A stretch of 41,035 nucleotides of DNA from Muribaculaceae bacterium (GTDB lineage Bacteria; Bacteroidota; Bacteroidia; Bacteroidales; Muribaculaceae), in assembly GCA_029060625.1 (NCBI GenBank), contig JAIDTO010000217.1, positions 1 to 41,035 on the forward strand. The letters run 5' to 3'. The translations under genes and the position numbers were made by a program. Shown here piece by piece: positions 1 through 5,984 of this stretch. Under the pieces are notes generated by a model that worked only from the letters and a program-made list of their open reading frames with translations, had not been told where the DNA came from and searched no databases. The stretch's first letter is position 1, and each line of letters starts with the position of its first letter.

Positions 1-92
1 AGCTCCAGGAAGCCTACGCCCGCCTCTACGCCTTCGACTACCGCAAGGCCTGCTGCTCCCCGAACGACTTTGACTTTATTAAATTAGACTAA
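1..92 (+). CDS. C-terminal end of an unrecognised protein (5' part outside window)
   Basis: An open frame enters from the left edge (codons from base 3) and stops at TAA 90-92; about 29 residues are visible, ending in NDFDFIKLD. The piece has two adjacent Cys and is rich in aromatic residues. The next gene starts 5 bases later, so the two are probably co-transcribed. The first 70 bases are markedly more GC-rich than the gene that follows. Too little is visible for a family assignment. Confidence 0.55.
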   Translation, partial: LQEAYARLYAFDYRKACCSPNDFDFIKLD

Positions 93-97
93 TAACT

Positions 98-1252
98 ATG
101 GGCTGGGGTTCATTTTTTGCCGGTTTAGCAGCTGATGCCGCTAAGGAATACGTCAACAAGCGTGGTCTTGATGGAGTAATCGAGGATGCAGGAAACATAA
201 AGAATAAAGTTACCGGTATGTTCTCAGGTAATGATGACGATTATTCCGAGGATTACTCTCAAGACAACAGCGAAGACTTCTGGGGAACGCTTGATTCCTA
301 TATAGAGGAGAAGGATTTCCACGGAGCTGAAGTTTACGTCAATAACTACGTCGGTCAAGGAGCCAAAGATGACTTTTATTTTTATGCTATGGCCTATGTG
401 TATAATCTCAAAGCCGTATACTTTGACTCAATTGAGGATGAGCGTAAAGCAAAAAGCTATATCAGCAATGCTGTCAACATGTTGAATGGGGATGCGGACT
501 GGAGAAAATCAGTTTACGACCTCAGAAAACAGATTGACGATAACCTAAATATCTTCAGAAAAGAAAAGGAGGAGGCCAAACAAGCTGAAAAAGAATGGGA
601 ACGTATCATGGATTTGTTTGACCTTAATTCAGGATGCTCAGGAGATAAAGCCGTGACGGCTTTGGAAGAGTACTATAATAAAACGAATCAAGAACGAGAT
701 ATCTATTACCATATACTTGTCTTCAGAGGCTATGAAAAACTGATTTTAGAAGACAATGATCCTTTGGATATTTTTTATGATGAGATGAAAACAAAGGTTG
801 CTATTGTCATGGATTTAGCTAGATCAAACCCTGAAGAATACGGAGAATTAGCAAATAGTATGCGCGAACGACTCATCTTCCTTCAGGAAAATTATTCAGC
901 TCAACATACAACTCCATCCACAACTAATTCAGTCTCAGAAGAAGAAGCTGAGTATCTCGAAGAGCTAAAGGTTTGTTACGAAGATGGGATTATCACCGAC
1001 AAAGAGCGTCGTCTTCTTGATCGTCTCCGTAAATCACTTGGTATTAGCGAAGCCCGCGCCTCAGAACTGGAAGCTATGTGCCAGCCTCAATCACTCACTG
1101 CGGAAGAGCAAGAATACGCCGACGAAGTAAAGGCATGCCTTGAAGATGACGGTGAAATAACAGCGAAAGAACGCCGTCTCCTCGATCGGCTTGCCAAATC
1201 TCTTGGCATCACACCGAACCGCGCGACTGAAATTGAACAGATGATTAAATAA
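98..1252 (+). CDS. hypothetical acidic helical protein with a duplicated C-terminal module
   Basis: This 384-residue protein is not recognised. The N-terminus (about 1-40) is a glycine/alanine-rich helix without a clear signal peptide, followed by an Asp/Ser/Tyr-rich linker (about 45-60) and a long, mainly helical middle region (65-265) with a charged K/E stretch near 155-170. The C-terminus carries two tandem copies of a module of about 45 residues (283-327 and 336-382), each with a D-G-x-I-T turn followed by ERRLLDRL, KSLGI and an Arg-Ala/Glu helix. The layout suggests two small helical hairpin domains, perhaps TerB-like or an interaction module, but that is inference. The start is the first ATG after the preceding stop. 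The YkvA-type gene follows 16 bases later and may be in the same transcript. Confidence 0.75.
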   Translation: MGWGSFFAGLAADAAKEYVNKRGLDGVIEDAGNIKNKVTGMFSGNDDDYSEDYSQDNSEDFWGTLDSYIEEKDFHGAEVYVNNYVGQGAKDDFYFYAMAYVYNLKAVYFDSIEDERKAKSYISNAVNMLNGDADWRKSVYDLRKQIDDNLNIFRKEKEEAKQAEKEWERIMDLFDLNSGCSGDKAVTALEEYYNKTNQERDIYYHILVFRGYEKLILEDNDPLDIFYDEMKTKVAIVMDLARSNPEEYGELANSMRERLIFLQENYSAQHTTPSTTNSVSEEEAEYLEELKVCYEDGIITDKERRLLDRLRKSLGISEARASELEAMCQPQSLTAEEQEYADEVKACLEDDGEITAKERRLLDRLAKSLGITPNRATEIEQMIK

Positions 1253-1268
1253 TATATCAATAATTCTG

Positions 1269-1652
1269 ATGGATTTAAACATATTCAAAAACAACCTCGA
1301 AAAGTATGCTGCTTATTACAATCCAAGTTCCCTTTTCGACAAGATTAAAAAGTATGCTAAGAAAGCAGGTGTGAAGACTATCTATGTCATACTCATACTC
1401 TACTATGCAAGTTTCGACAAGAGCTTGCCAGTAAAAGACCGTTTAATGGTAGTTGCAGCCCTCGGCTACTTCATTCTACCCATTGATCTAATCCCTGATG
1501 CATTGCCAGGAGGATTTGCCGATGATGCAGCAGCAGCCCTCTATGTAGTACGCCACATTTGGAATAATATTTCCGACGATACCTTCAGAAAAGCTCGTCA
1601 AAAGCTTTACGAATGGTTTGGCTCTGTCAGCGAAAGAGATCTCTCAATATGA
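1269..1652 (+). CDS. YkvA / DUF1232 family membrane-associated protein
   Basis: This 127-residue protein has the DUF1232 (YkvA) signature near residues 57-85: a hydrophobic stretch leading into GYFILPIDLIPDALPG, then an Asp-Asp pair (FADDAAAALYV). In this family the PIDLIPD motif joins two short hydrophobic helices, giving a small membrane-associated protein; its biochemical role is not established. Length is normal for the family. It lies 16 bases downstream of the acidic helical protein and 55 bases upstream of a glycine-rich small membrane protein, suggesting a shared operon of membrane-linked accessory proteins. The family call is firm, the function unknown. Confidence 0.85.
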   Translation: MDLNIFKNNLEKYAAYYNPSSLFDKIKKYAKKAGVKTIYVILILYYASFDKSLPVKDRLMVVAALGYFILPIDLIPDALPGGFADDAAAALYVVRHIWNNISDDTFRKARQKLYEWFGSVSERDLSI

Positions 1653-1707
1653 TAAATAATCTAACCATCATAATCTTATCAACACTAAATACATAACACT
1701 TATAGTC

Positions 1708-2070
1708 ATGGTAACGGTAAATACTAAAGCTGCTTTAAAGAATGCTATTGAAAATAAGCAATTCCCAATTCAATGCACGGGAGCTGTTGCAGAAGAATTA
1801 AATAAGAAAAAGAAAAGAGCTAAACGTGCAAAAATAACAGGTGGCGCATTGGCACTTGCTGGTTTAGCTGCTATACCTTTTACTGGTGGTGCTTCTGCTG
1901 TTGCGACTGGTGCTGGATTAACAGCAATGGGACTAACCATTGGTGGAGGAGCTGTGGTAATAAGCACAGCTGAACTTGCTATTCTTGTTGGAGGTGGAGT
2001 TGCAATTACAGGAATCCTAAAAGGCCGAAAAGTCAAGCTTCAATCAGATGGAACAGTAATTGTGGAATAA
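1708..2070 (+). CDS. small Gly/Ala-rich membrane protein (layout shared with 2169-2477)
   Basis: This 120-residue protein is not recognised. It starts with a short soluble segment (VNTKAALKNAIENKQFPIQ), followed by a Lys/Arg cluster (about 34-42), then roughly 60 residues of Gly/Ala-rich hydrophobic sequence (44-102) that could form a helical hairpin with glycine-zipper spacing, and a short polar tail (GRKVKLQSDGTVIVE). The gene 98 bases downstream has the same plan: a similar N-terminal motif, a membrane segment, then a short beta-like tail after LK-x-R. Gly-rich hairpins of this kind occur in pore-forming or holin-like proteins, but nothing here proves a toxin role. Confidence 0.65.
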   Translation: MVTVNTKAALKNAIENKQFPIQCTGAVAEELNKKKKRAKRAKITGGALALAGLAAIPFTGGASAVATGAGLTAMGLTIGGGAVVISTAELAILVGGGVAITGILKGRKVKLQSDGTVIVE

Positions 2071-2168
2071 GAAGTGCTTCTATACAATAGGTTAATAATG
2101 GGGGAACTTTCTTTAGATCCTCCAGATTTTTTTATTTCACTACACATTAGTTAATTGCCATTAATAAT

Positions 2169-2477
2169 ATGAAATCAGTAAAAAACAGAAAAGAGCTAAT
2201 TAATGGGATAAAGGCTGGCGAACGACACTTTAATATCGAAAGTAAAACTCTTCTAATGCAATGCCAATTAGCAAGTAAATTTAATTATTTATCCGATTAT
2301 TCAAATAATATTGTGGCCAACATGGCTGCAAGTTTGTTTACTGGATGGCAAATAGTTGCCATAATTGGAATTGTCGTAGCTGGAGCTATCGCCATTATTG
2401 CAATATTAAAACAAAGAGGATTAACAATAGAAATAAGAGATTCTAATGGTAATAGCGGCAGAGTGGAAATAAAATAA
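2169..2477 (+). CDS. small single-pass membrane protein, companion of 1708-2070
   Basis: This 102-residue protein opens with VKNRKELINGIKAGERHFNI, resembling the first 20 residues of the preceding gene product (V-x-x-K-x-x-L-x-x-A/G-I, then F-x-I). One transmembrane helix (about 60-80: WQIVAIIGIVVAGAIAIIAIL) is followed by a short soluble tail after LKQR that ends in GRVEIK, again like its neighbour. The two are probably distant paralogues or products acting together. The 98-base gap holds no TAnnTTTG box, so it is likely co-transcribed with the upstream genes. Function is unknown. Confidence 0.6.
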   Translation: MKSVKNRKELINGIKAGERHFNIESKTLLMQCQLASKFNYLSDYSNNIVANMAASLFTGWQIVAIIGIVVAGAIAIIAILKQRGLTIEIRDSNGNSGRVEIK

Positions 2478-2700
2478 AAATCCTATTCAATTTACGTTTG
2501 TCTTAGTACATTGAGTAGTAATTTCTTAGTACAAGAACAACCTTTTTACCTGAAATCCTCGGCGATGCGAGGCAGGCAAATCTAAACAAGGTTGCCATTC
2601 CTCAGACGCGAAGCTCAGAAAGAATTAACACTCCGAACCTTTTTACCCTCTATATGTGATTTTGAGCATTCTAAAGTTAAGTTAATACATTCATTGCTTT

Positions 2701-2844
2701 ATGTTTATCAAGATCCAAAACCGTAAATGCCTTCGATGTGGGAATACTTTCACCCACACTCTCGGAGGGATAATCTTAGTAACAATCCCTAAATGCCCTA
2801 AATGCGGATCCCACTTTGCCATTAGGGCCGGCAAATTAATGTAA
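2701..2844 (+). CDS. small zinc-ribbon protein (copy 1)
   Basis: A 47-codon frame from ATG 2701 to TAA 2842-2844. The product has four Cys in two pairs: RKCLRCGNTFTHT near the N-terminus and PKCPKCGSHF near the C-terminus, about 20 residues apart, as in a treble-clef or zinc-ribbon fold. A clear paralogue with the same spacing lies at 4690-4830, and conservation of Cys and surrounding residues between the copies argues for real coding. Rubredoxin-like knuckles of this size often bind DNA, RNA or protein. No promoter box is obvious just upstream. Confidence 0.6.
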   Translation: MFIKIQNRKCLRCGNTFTHTLGGIILVTIPKCPKCGSHFAIRAGKLM

Positions 2845-2882
2845 TCCATGTTCTCTCAATAATCCCAACCATACAAGCTTCG

Positions 2883-2919
2883 TCCAGAAGTAGGAGATTG
2901 TGGTGTGAACGCAGTGAGC
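2883..2919. repeat. imperfect 37-nt direct repeat, left copy
   Basis: This stretch matches 3631-3667 at 31 of 37 positions by eye; the best-conserved part is the shared core GAACGCAGTGAGC (2907-2919). The two copies are 748 bases apart and flank the gene at 2938-3609 closely on both sides. Confidence 0.7.
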
Positions 2920-2937
2920 ACAAAACAAGACCTTGAT

Positions 2938-3609
2938 ATGACAACCCAAGAATCCAAACTATATACCAACATCCCGGTAGCCGAGAAATACGTCATCCTC
3001 GAGTCCATGCGCCTCGAACTCGATCGTCTATACCGTTACGATCGCCACTCATACGACCATTACCGCGCTGCCTTGAAACCAAACACCTGGGATGCCCTCG
3101 AAGAAAACTGGAAACTTTGGGATCCTGTTCCCAAAAGCCATGTAGTCTGGGAAGGACCAAACGACTGCACCTGCCGTCTGAAACCATCCCACCCCAATTA
3201 CAAAGACTGCGAAGCCGCAAACTTCATAGCATGCCAATACGACCTTCACGGCAGTCCAAACTTCGATGCCGTCACATTCCCCGGCTCGATCGTAGACATC
3301 TCCGACCTCTACGACAATCTCTCATCCGACAACATCCAAAAGCGAGGAGGCGGGCCCAATAGCCTTCAGGAGATAGCCCAGAACCGAATGATTCCGGCTC
3401 TAAAACCGGCAATAGAAACCTGGGCAAAAACCAACGGCAGTGAACCGGACTTTTGGCAATGGCGCGATAGCCTCAACCTCGTCCCCCACGAAGACACCGA
3501 CTGCCGCACGATGCGCCTCGTCTACCGCTCCGCCCACACAGCCTTCAAGCACCGAGGCGGAGTCGCCAACGCCCTCAACATTAAATCCCACTTCAATGAA
3601 CATCAGTAA
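2938..3609 (+). CDS. hypothetical protein with conserved-looking Cys and Trp
   Basis: I do not recognise this protein (about 223 residues from ATG 2938). A GTG at 2905 would extend it by 11 residues, but that codon lies inside the flanking repeat, so ATG 2938 (MTTQESKLY) is preferred. The product is soluble and has no signal peptide. A Trp/Pro-rich block (LWDPVPKSHVVWEGPNDC) is followed by four Cys within about 30 residues (CTC, then C and C), which could bind a metal. A second block near the C-terminus reads WQWRDSLNL, with another Cys shortly after (DTDCRTMRLVYRSAH). Codon use is more GC-rich than the small membrane genes upstream. The gene sits alone between two direct repeats, like a cassette. 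Confidence 0.65.
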   Translation: MTTQESKLYTNIPVAEKYVILESMRLELDRLYRYDRHSYDHYRAALKPNTWDALEENWKLWDPVPKSHVVWEGPNDCTCRLKPSHPNYKDCEAANFIACQYDLHGSPNFDAVTFPGSIVDISDLYDNLSSDNIQKRGGGPNSLQEIAQNRMIPALKPAIETWAKTNGSEPDFWQWRDSLNLVPHEDTDCRTMRLVYRSAHTAFKHRGGVANALNIKSHFNEHQ

Positions 3610-3630
3610 CATTAATTAGCGAATCGAAAT

Positions 3631-3667
3631 TCCAGCAGACAGAGATTGTGATGCGAACGCAGTGAGC
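3631..3667. repeat. imperfect 37-nt direct repeat, right copy
   Basis: This is the partner of 2883-2919, with the shared core GAACGCAGTGAGC at 3655-3667. It starts 21 bases after the stop codon of the gene at 2938-3609 and lies 53 bases from the end of the PIN toxin gene. Confidence 0.7.
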
Positions 3668-3720
3668 GTATACCCCAACTTTTGCCGCTCATCCTAATAA
3701 ATTCTATTTGCACTCTCCGT

Positions 3721-4131
3721 TTAGAACAAAAGTTCCTTCAGATATGTAGCGGGCGACTTTACAGGTATTTCAGAGAAGACATAGTCTTTCTCATTTCTTG
3801 TTATTATACAGTCGCAACCGGCATCGAAAGCTGCCTGATATTGAAGAGAATCCTCAAAATCCTTTGCATCCAATTCCAATGCTCTCTGTATCTGAGCCTC
3901 GGTATTACTAATTACAATAAAACTTTTGCAAATTCTCTTAATCAGCAGTTTCAAATCTTCTGACGGCATCTTCCGCATAATATAAGCGAAATTGGCAACT
4001 GAGAGATAGGAAATGAAGAATTGAGTTCGCCCCAATTTCTCAATTGTCAATATTTTCTCAGCATCTCCCTGAAAATCTTCTCTGACAAAATAATCGATTA
4101 CGAAGTTCGTATCCAAAAACAATCGTTTCAT
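3721..4131 (-). CDS. PIN-domain ribonuclease toxin (VapC-like, PIN_3 type)
   Basis: This 136-residue protein has the PIN fold signature: FLDTNFVIDYF at the N-terminus (Asp7 as first acidic metal ligand), SYLSVANFAYIMRK in the middle, then KDFEDSLQYQAAFDAGCDCIITRNEKDY with the later acidic residues and the TRN motif, and a final PVKSPATYL. The SVANFAY form, with Asn where classical VapC has Glu, is usual for the PIN_3 subgroup as I recall it. Such toxins cleave RNA, often tRNA or rRNA. Its start overlaps the stop of the upstream small gene by 4 bases (ATGA, 4128-4131), the standard antitoxin-toxin arrangement. Length is complete. Confidence 0.88.
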   Translation of the reverse strand: MKRLFLDTNFVIDYFVREDFQGDAEKILTIEKLGRTQFFISYLSVANFAYIMRKMPSEDLKLLIKRICKSFIVISNTEAQIQRALELDAKDFEDSLQYQAAFDAGCDCIITRNEKDYVFSEIPVKSPATYLKELLF

Positions 4132-4370
4132 TTCGACATTATGTATCGGGTTCTTTCGTCTGTCATATCGATAAGATCAGCATTGATGCTACGTTTGATC
4201 TCATGGAGGTTGTTAAGCCATTCCTCTACCTCTTCAGACTCTGGTTTCTTAATAGTCTGAACAGATGTTGCGAGGACTCCTTTCATATTCTCAATCATTC
4301 GTCGCAACAATGACGTGTCTGCATTATTGTCTAAAGTTACTAATATCTGTGTCATACGAATAATATGCAT
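4128..4370 (-). CDS. antitoxin of the PIN toxin
   Basis: This protein of 80 residues (75 if started at the internal ATG at 4355, giving MTQILVTLDNNADTSLL) is encoded immediately before the PIN toxin with a 4-base overlap. The N-terminal part (ILVTLDN, then LLRRMIENMKGV) looks like a short beta strand plus helix, as in many small Bacteroidetes antitoxins. The C-terminal half (ESEEVEEWLNNLHEIKRSI) is acidic and helical and would wrap the toxin. Sequence family is not certain; the role follows from size and position. Autoregulation by the toxin-antitoxin complex is expected, but no operator is clear directly upstream. Confidence 0.75.
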   Translation of the reverse strand: MHIIRMTQILVTLDNNADTSLLRRMIENMKGVLATSVQTIKKPESEEVEEWLNNLHEIKRSINADLIDMTDERTRYIMSK

Positions 4371-4464
4371 TACTTTATATTAGGAACAATAATCATTATT
4401 AATTTGTTGAGAAAAGACTATACATAACCGATTTTTTATCGTGCTAGAAGATGAAAAATACACA

Positions 4465-4490
4465 TTGTGTGTACACTTTTTTGCACACAA
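4465..4490. promoter_or_regulatory. inverted-repeat operator with TGTACA core (YefM-type)
   Basis: TTGTGTG (4465-4471) and CACACAA (4484-4490) are perfect inverted repeats, and the left part also contains the 8-bp palindrome GTGTACAC (4469-4476). Palindromes with a TGTACA core are the known target of E. coli YefM. The site lies just upstream of a -33/-7 promoter and of the YefM-like start codons at 4545, so it is probably the leftover autoregulatory operator. Confidence 0.55.
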
Positions 4491-4491
4491 A

Positions 4492-4523
4492 TTTGTTATT
4501 CCATTATACAAGTATTATCTTTG
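4492..4523 (+). promoter_or_regulatory. Bacteroidetes-type promoter of the YefM-YoeB remnant
   Basis: TTTGTT (4492-4497) serves as a -33 box and TATCTTTG (4516-4523) matches the -7 consensus TAnnTTTG, with an 18-base spacer. A start codon follows 21 bases after the -7 box. The promoter still drives transcription towards the zinc-ribbon gene at 4690 if it is active. Confidence 0.6.
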
Positions 4524-4544
4524 CACTCATAAAATCGAATAATT

Positions 4545-4681
4545 ATGCAAGCACTATCTGTAAGAGACTACCGCAATAATATCCCCTAAGCTCTGCCCAT
4601 GACAGAATCATATATGACATCTATGATATGGAGATACATGTGCTTGTCTTGGAGATAGGGGGCCATTACAACGACAAATAA
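4545..4681 (+). pseudogene. deletion scar joining YefM antitoxin start to YoeB toxin end
   Basis: Bases 4545-4589 encode MQALSVRDYRNNIP and then TAA; this is the typical start of Bacteroidetes Phd/YefM antitoxins. Directly after, in another frame, 4592-4681 encode SAHDRIIYDIYDMEIHV, then about 11 residues ending in GGHYNDK and a stop, the typical end of Txe/YoeB toxins (the DRIIY strand and the terminal G-H-Y). The rest of the antitoxin and the first two thirds of the toxin are missing, so one internal deletion fused the two ends. The upstream promoter and operator are intact. The gene pair is dead; a 14-residue peptide could still be made. Confidence 0.75.
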
Positions 4682-4689
4682 GATTCATT

Positions 4690-4830
4690 ATGTATTTCAA
4701 ACCTCAGACGCGCCGCTGCATGAGTTGCGGCCACACATTTACTTATATGCAGGGTGACCTCATCTTCGAAATGTTCCCCAAATGTCCGAAGTGCGGATCA
4801 ATACTTACCCGCAAGGTCCGCTTCTTCTGA
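4690..4830 (+). CDS. small zinc-ribbon protein (copy 2)
   Basis: A 46-codon frame (ATG 4690, TGA 4828-4830) whose product has the same four-Cys layout as 2701-2844: RRCMSCGHTFTYM, then PKCPKCGSIL about 20 residues on. Shared residues outside the Cys (R-x-C-x-x-C-G-x-T-F-T and P-K-C-P-K-C-G-S) show paralogy. It begins 8 bases after the YoeB remnant and may now use that promoter. The strong hairpin at 4849-4900 follows 18 bases after its stop and probably ends its transcript. Confidence 0.65.
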   Translation: MYFKPQTRRCMSCGHTFTYMQGDLIFEMFPKCPKCGSILTRKVRFF

Positions 4831-4848
4831 AAGATACTACCCCTATCC

Positions 4849-4900
4849 CATATACAAGGAATCGGATGCATGCCTCCATGCATCCGATTCCTTGTATATG
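4849..4900. terminator. perfect 24-bp inverted repeat with 4-base loop
   Basis: Bases 4849-4872 and 4877-4900 are exact reverse complements, separated by CCTC. The hairpin follows the zinc-ribbon gene by 18 bases. No T-run follows on either side, so it is not a textbook intrinsic terminator, though long perfect hairpins at gene ends act as terminators or 3'-end stabilisers. It marks the boundary between the accessory region and the fimbrillin operon. Confidence 0.65.
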
Positions 4901-4996
4901 CTTACTGATTCAATAATCACAAGACTACGTTAAGGGTTTTATCAGCTTTCTTGTTTCAAAAAACTTTTGCCCTGAACTAAGTTGAACTTCTGTGTA

Positions 4997-5028
4997 TTTT
5001 TGAATATAGCTTTTTTTGACTATTTTTG
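4997..5028 (+). promoter_or_regulatory. promoter of the fimbrillin operon
   Basis: TTTTTG (4997-5002) followed after 18 bases by TATTTTTG (5021-5028) matches the Bacteroidetes -33/-7 pattern. The start codon at 5065 is 36 bases further on, leaving a short leader of about 30 bases. A second TATTTTTG at 4995-5002 overlaps the -33 box and could serve as an alternative -7. Confidence 0.6.
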
Positions 5029-5064
5029 CACAAGAATCAATCAAAATCCAACACCTAACACAAT

Positions 5065-5976
5065 ATGAATAATATTCTAAAATCAACATGGACTCTCCTC
5101 CCTGCAATTATTGCCGGAGGATGCTCCGGAGGGCAGGATTCCCCGGAACCGACTCCACCGCCAAATCCTCCGGCCCAGGAGAAATTGGAGATTAAAATCA
5201 GTCCATCTGTAAACGGTAGCCGTGCTACTGACTATGGGTTTGAAACCGGCGACTGCATCGGTCTTTATGTGGTGAACTATTCCGGAGGTAATCCGGGAAC
5301 GCTAAGCACCTCCGGTAACCATGTCAGCAACATGCGCTTCAGATATAATGGTACATGGACCCCTGACTCACAAGTGACATGGATAGACAACGGCACTCAT
5401 GCCGATTTCTATGTATATTACCCATATTCAAGCGTAAAGTCAGTAAATGCATACGAATTTGCTATCAATAAAGACCAATCTACAGAATCCGCTTACAAAG
5501 CCTCAGACCTTATGACCGGTAAGACCATCAATGTAGCTCCGACTGAATCGGCTATAGAAATTCCAGTCAGCCATACAATGAGTCGGGCTTCCATCTACCT
5601 TGTGCCGGGTAACGGTTTTACTGCCGGGTCTCTCTCAAAATCTGATGTCTCGGTAAGGATTAATGGCGTAAAATGCAATGCTACAGTAAATCTCGCTACC
5701 GGAGATGTGACCCCTGTAGGAGAGTCCGCAACCCTTACACCGCTATTTACAGATAACTGCTACAAGGCTCTGATTGTGCCGCAGACCGTGGAGGAATGCG
5801 ATCTTATCACCGTGATTGTTGATGGCAGGGAATACAAGCTGCAAAAAGGGTTCACTTTCGAAAGAGGTAAGAACCATAAATTCACCATAACTCTGAGCAA
5901 AACGTCAGCCGGAGTAAATGTCAACATCACCCCTTGGGATGAGGATGATGCCGACAATGGAGGCACAGCCGAATAA
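5065..5976 (+). CDS. fimbrillin (Mfa-like) family lipoprotein
   Basis: This 303-residue protein starts with a lipoprotein signal peptide ending at Cys20 (IIAGGC), then a Pro-rich linker and a fimbrillin-type beta-sandwich. Family markers: GSRATDYGFETGDCIGLYVV near residue 50, YVYYPY around 115, an A-S-D-L segment with SHTMSR near 170, and a late IVPQTVEEC strand. Mfa-like lipoproteins are exported, lipid-anchored and form or cap short fimbriae. It is the first gene of the operon and closely resembles the N-terminal part of the next gene product (shared NPGTL and GDxxGxYxV motifs), so the two arose by duplication. The C-terminus ends in ITPWDEDDADNGG, the usual closing strand. Confidence 0.88.
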   Translation: MNNILKSTWTLLPAIIAGGCSGGQDSPEPTPPPNPPAQEKLEIKISPSVNGSRATDYGFETGDCIGLYVVNYSGGNPGTLSTSGNHVSNMRFRYNGTWTPDSQVTWIDNGTHADFYVYYPYSSVKSVNAYEFAINKDQSTESAYKASDLMTGKTINVAPTESAIEIPVSHTMSRASIYLVPGNGFTAGSLSKSDVSVRINGVKCNATVNLATGDVTPVGESATLTPLFTDNCYKALIVPQTVEECDLITVIVDGREYKLQKGFTFERGKNHKFTITLSKTSAGVNVNITPWDEDDADNGGTAE

Positions 5977-5984
5977 AACACAGC

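Noticed and set aside
2538-2650. Repeated AACCTTTTTACC 12-mer (2539-2550 and 2636-2647)
   Set aside because: Short, AT-rich and without supporting structure; could be chance.
2905-2937. GTG start adding 11 residues to the gene at 2938-3609
   Set aside because: The codon lies inside the flanking direct repeat, and ATG 2938 gives a normal start.
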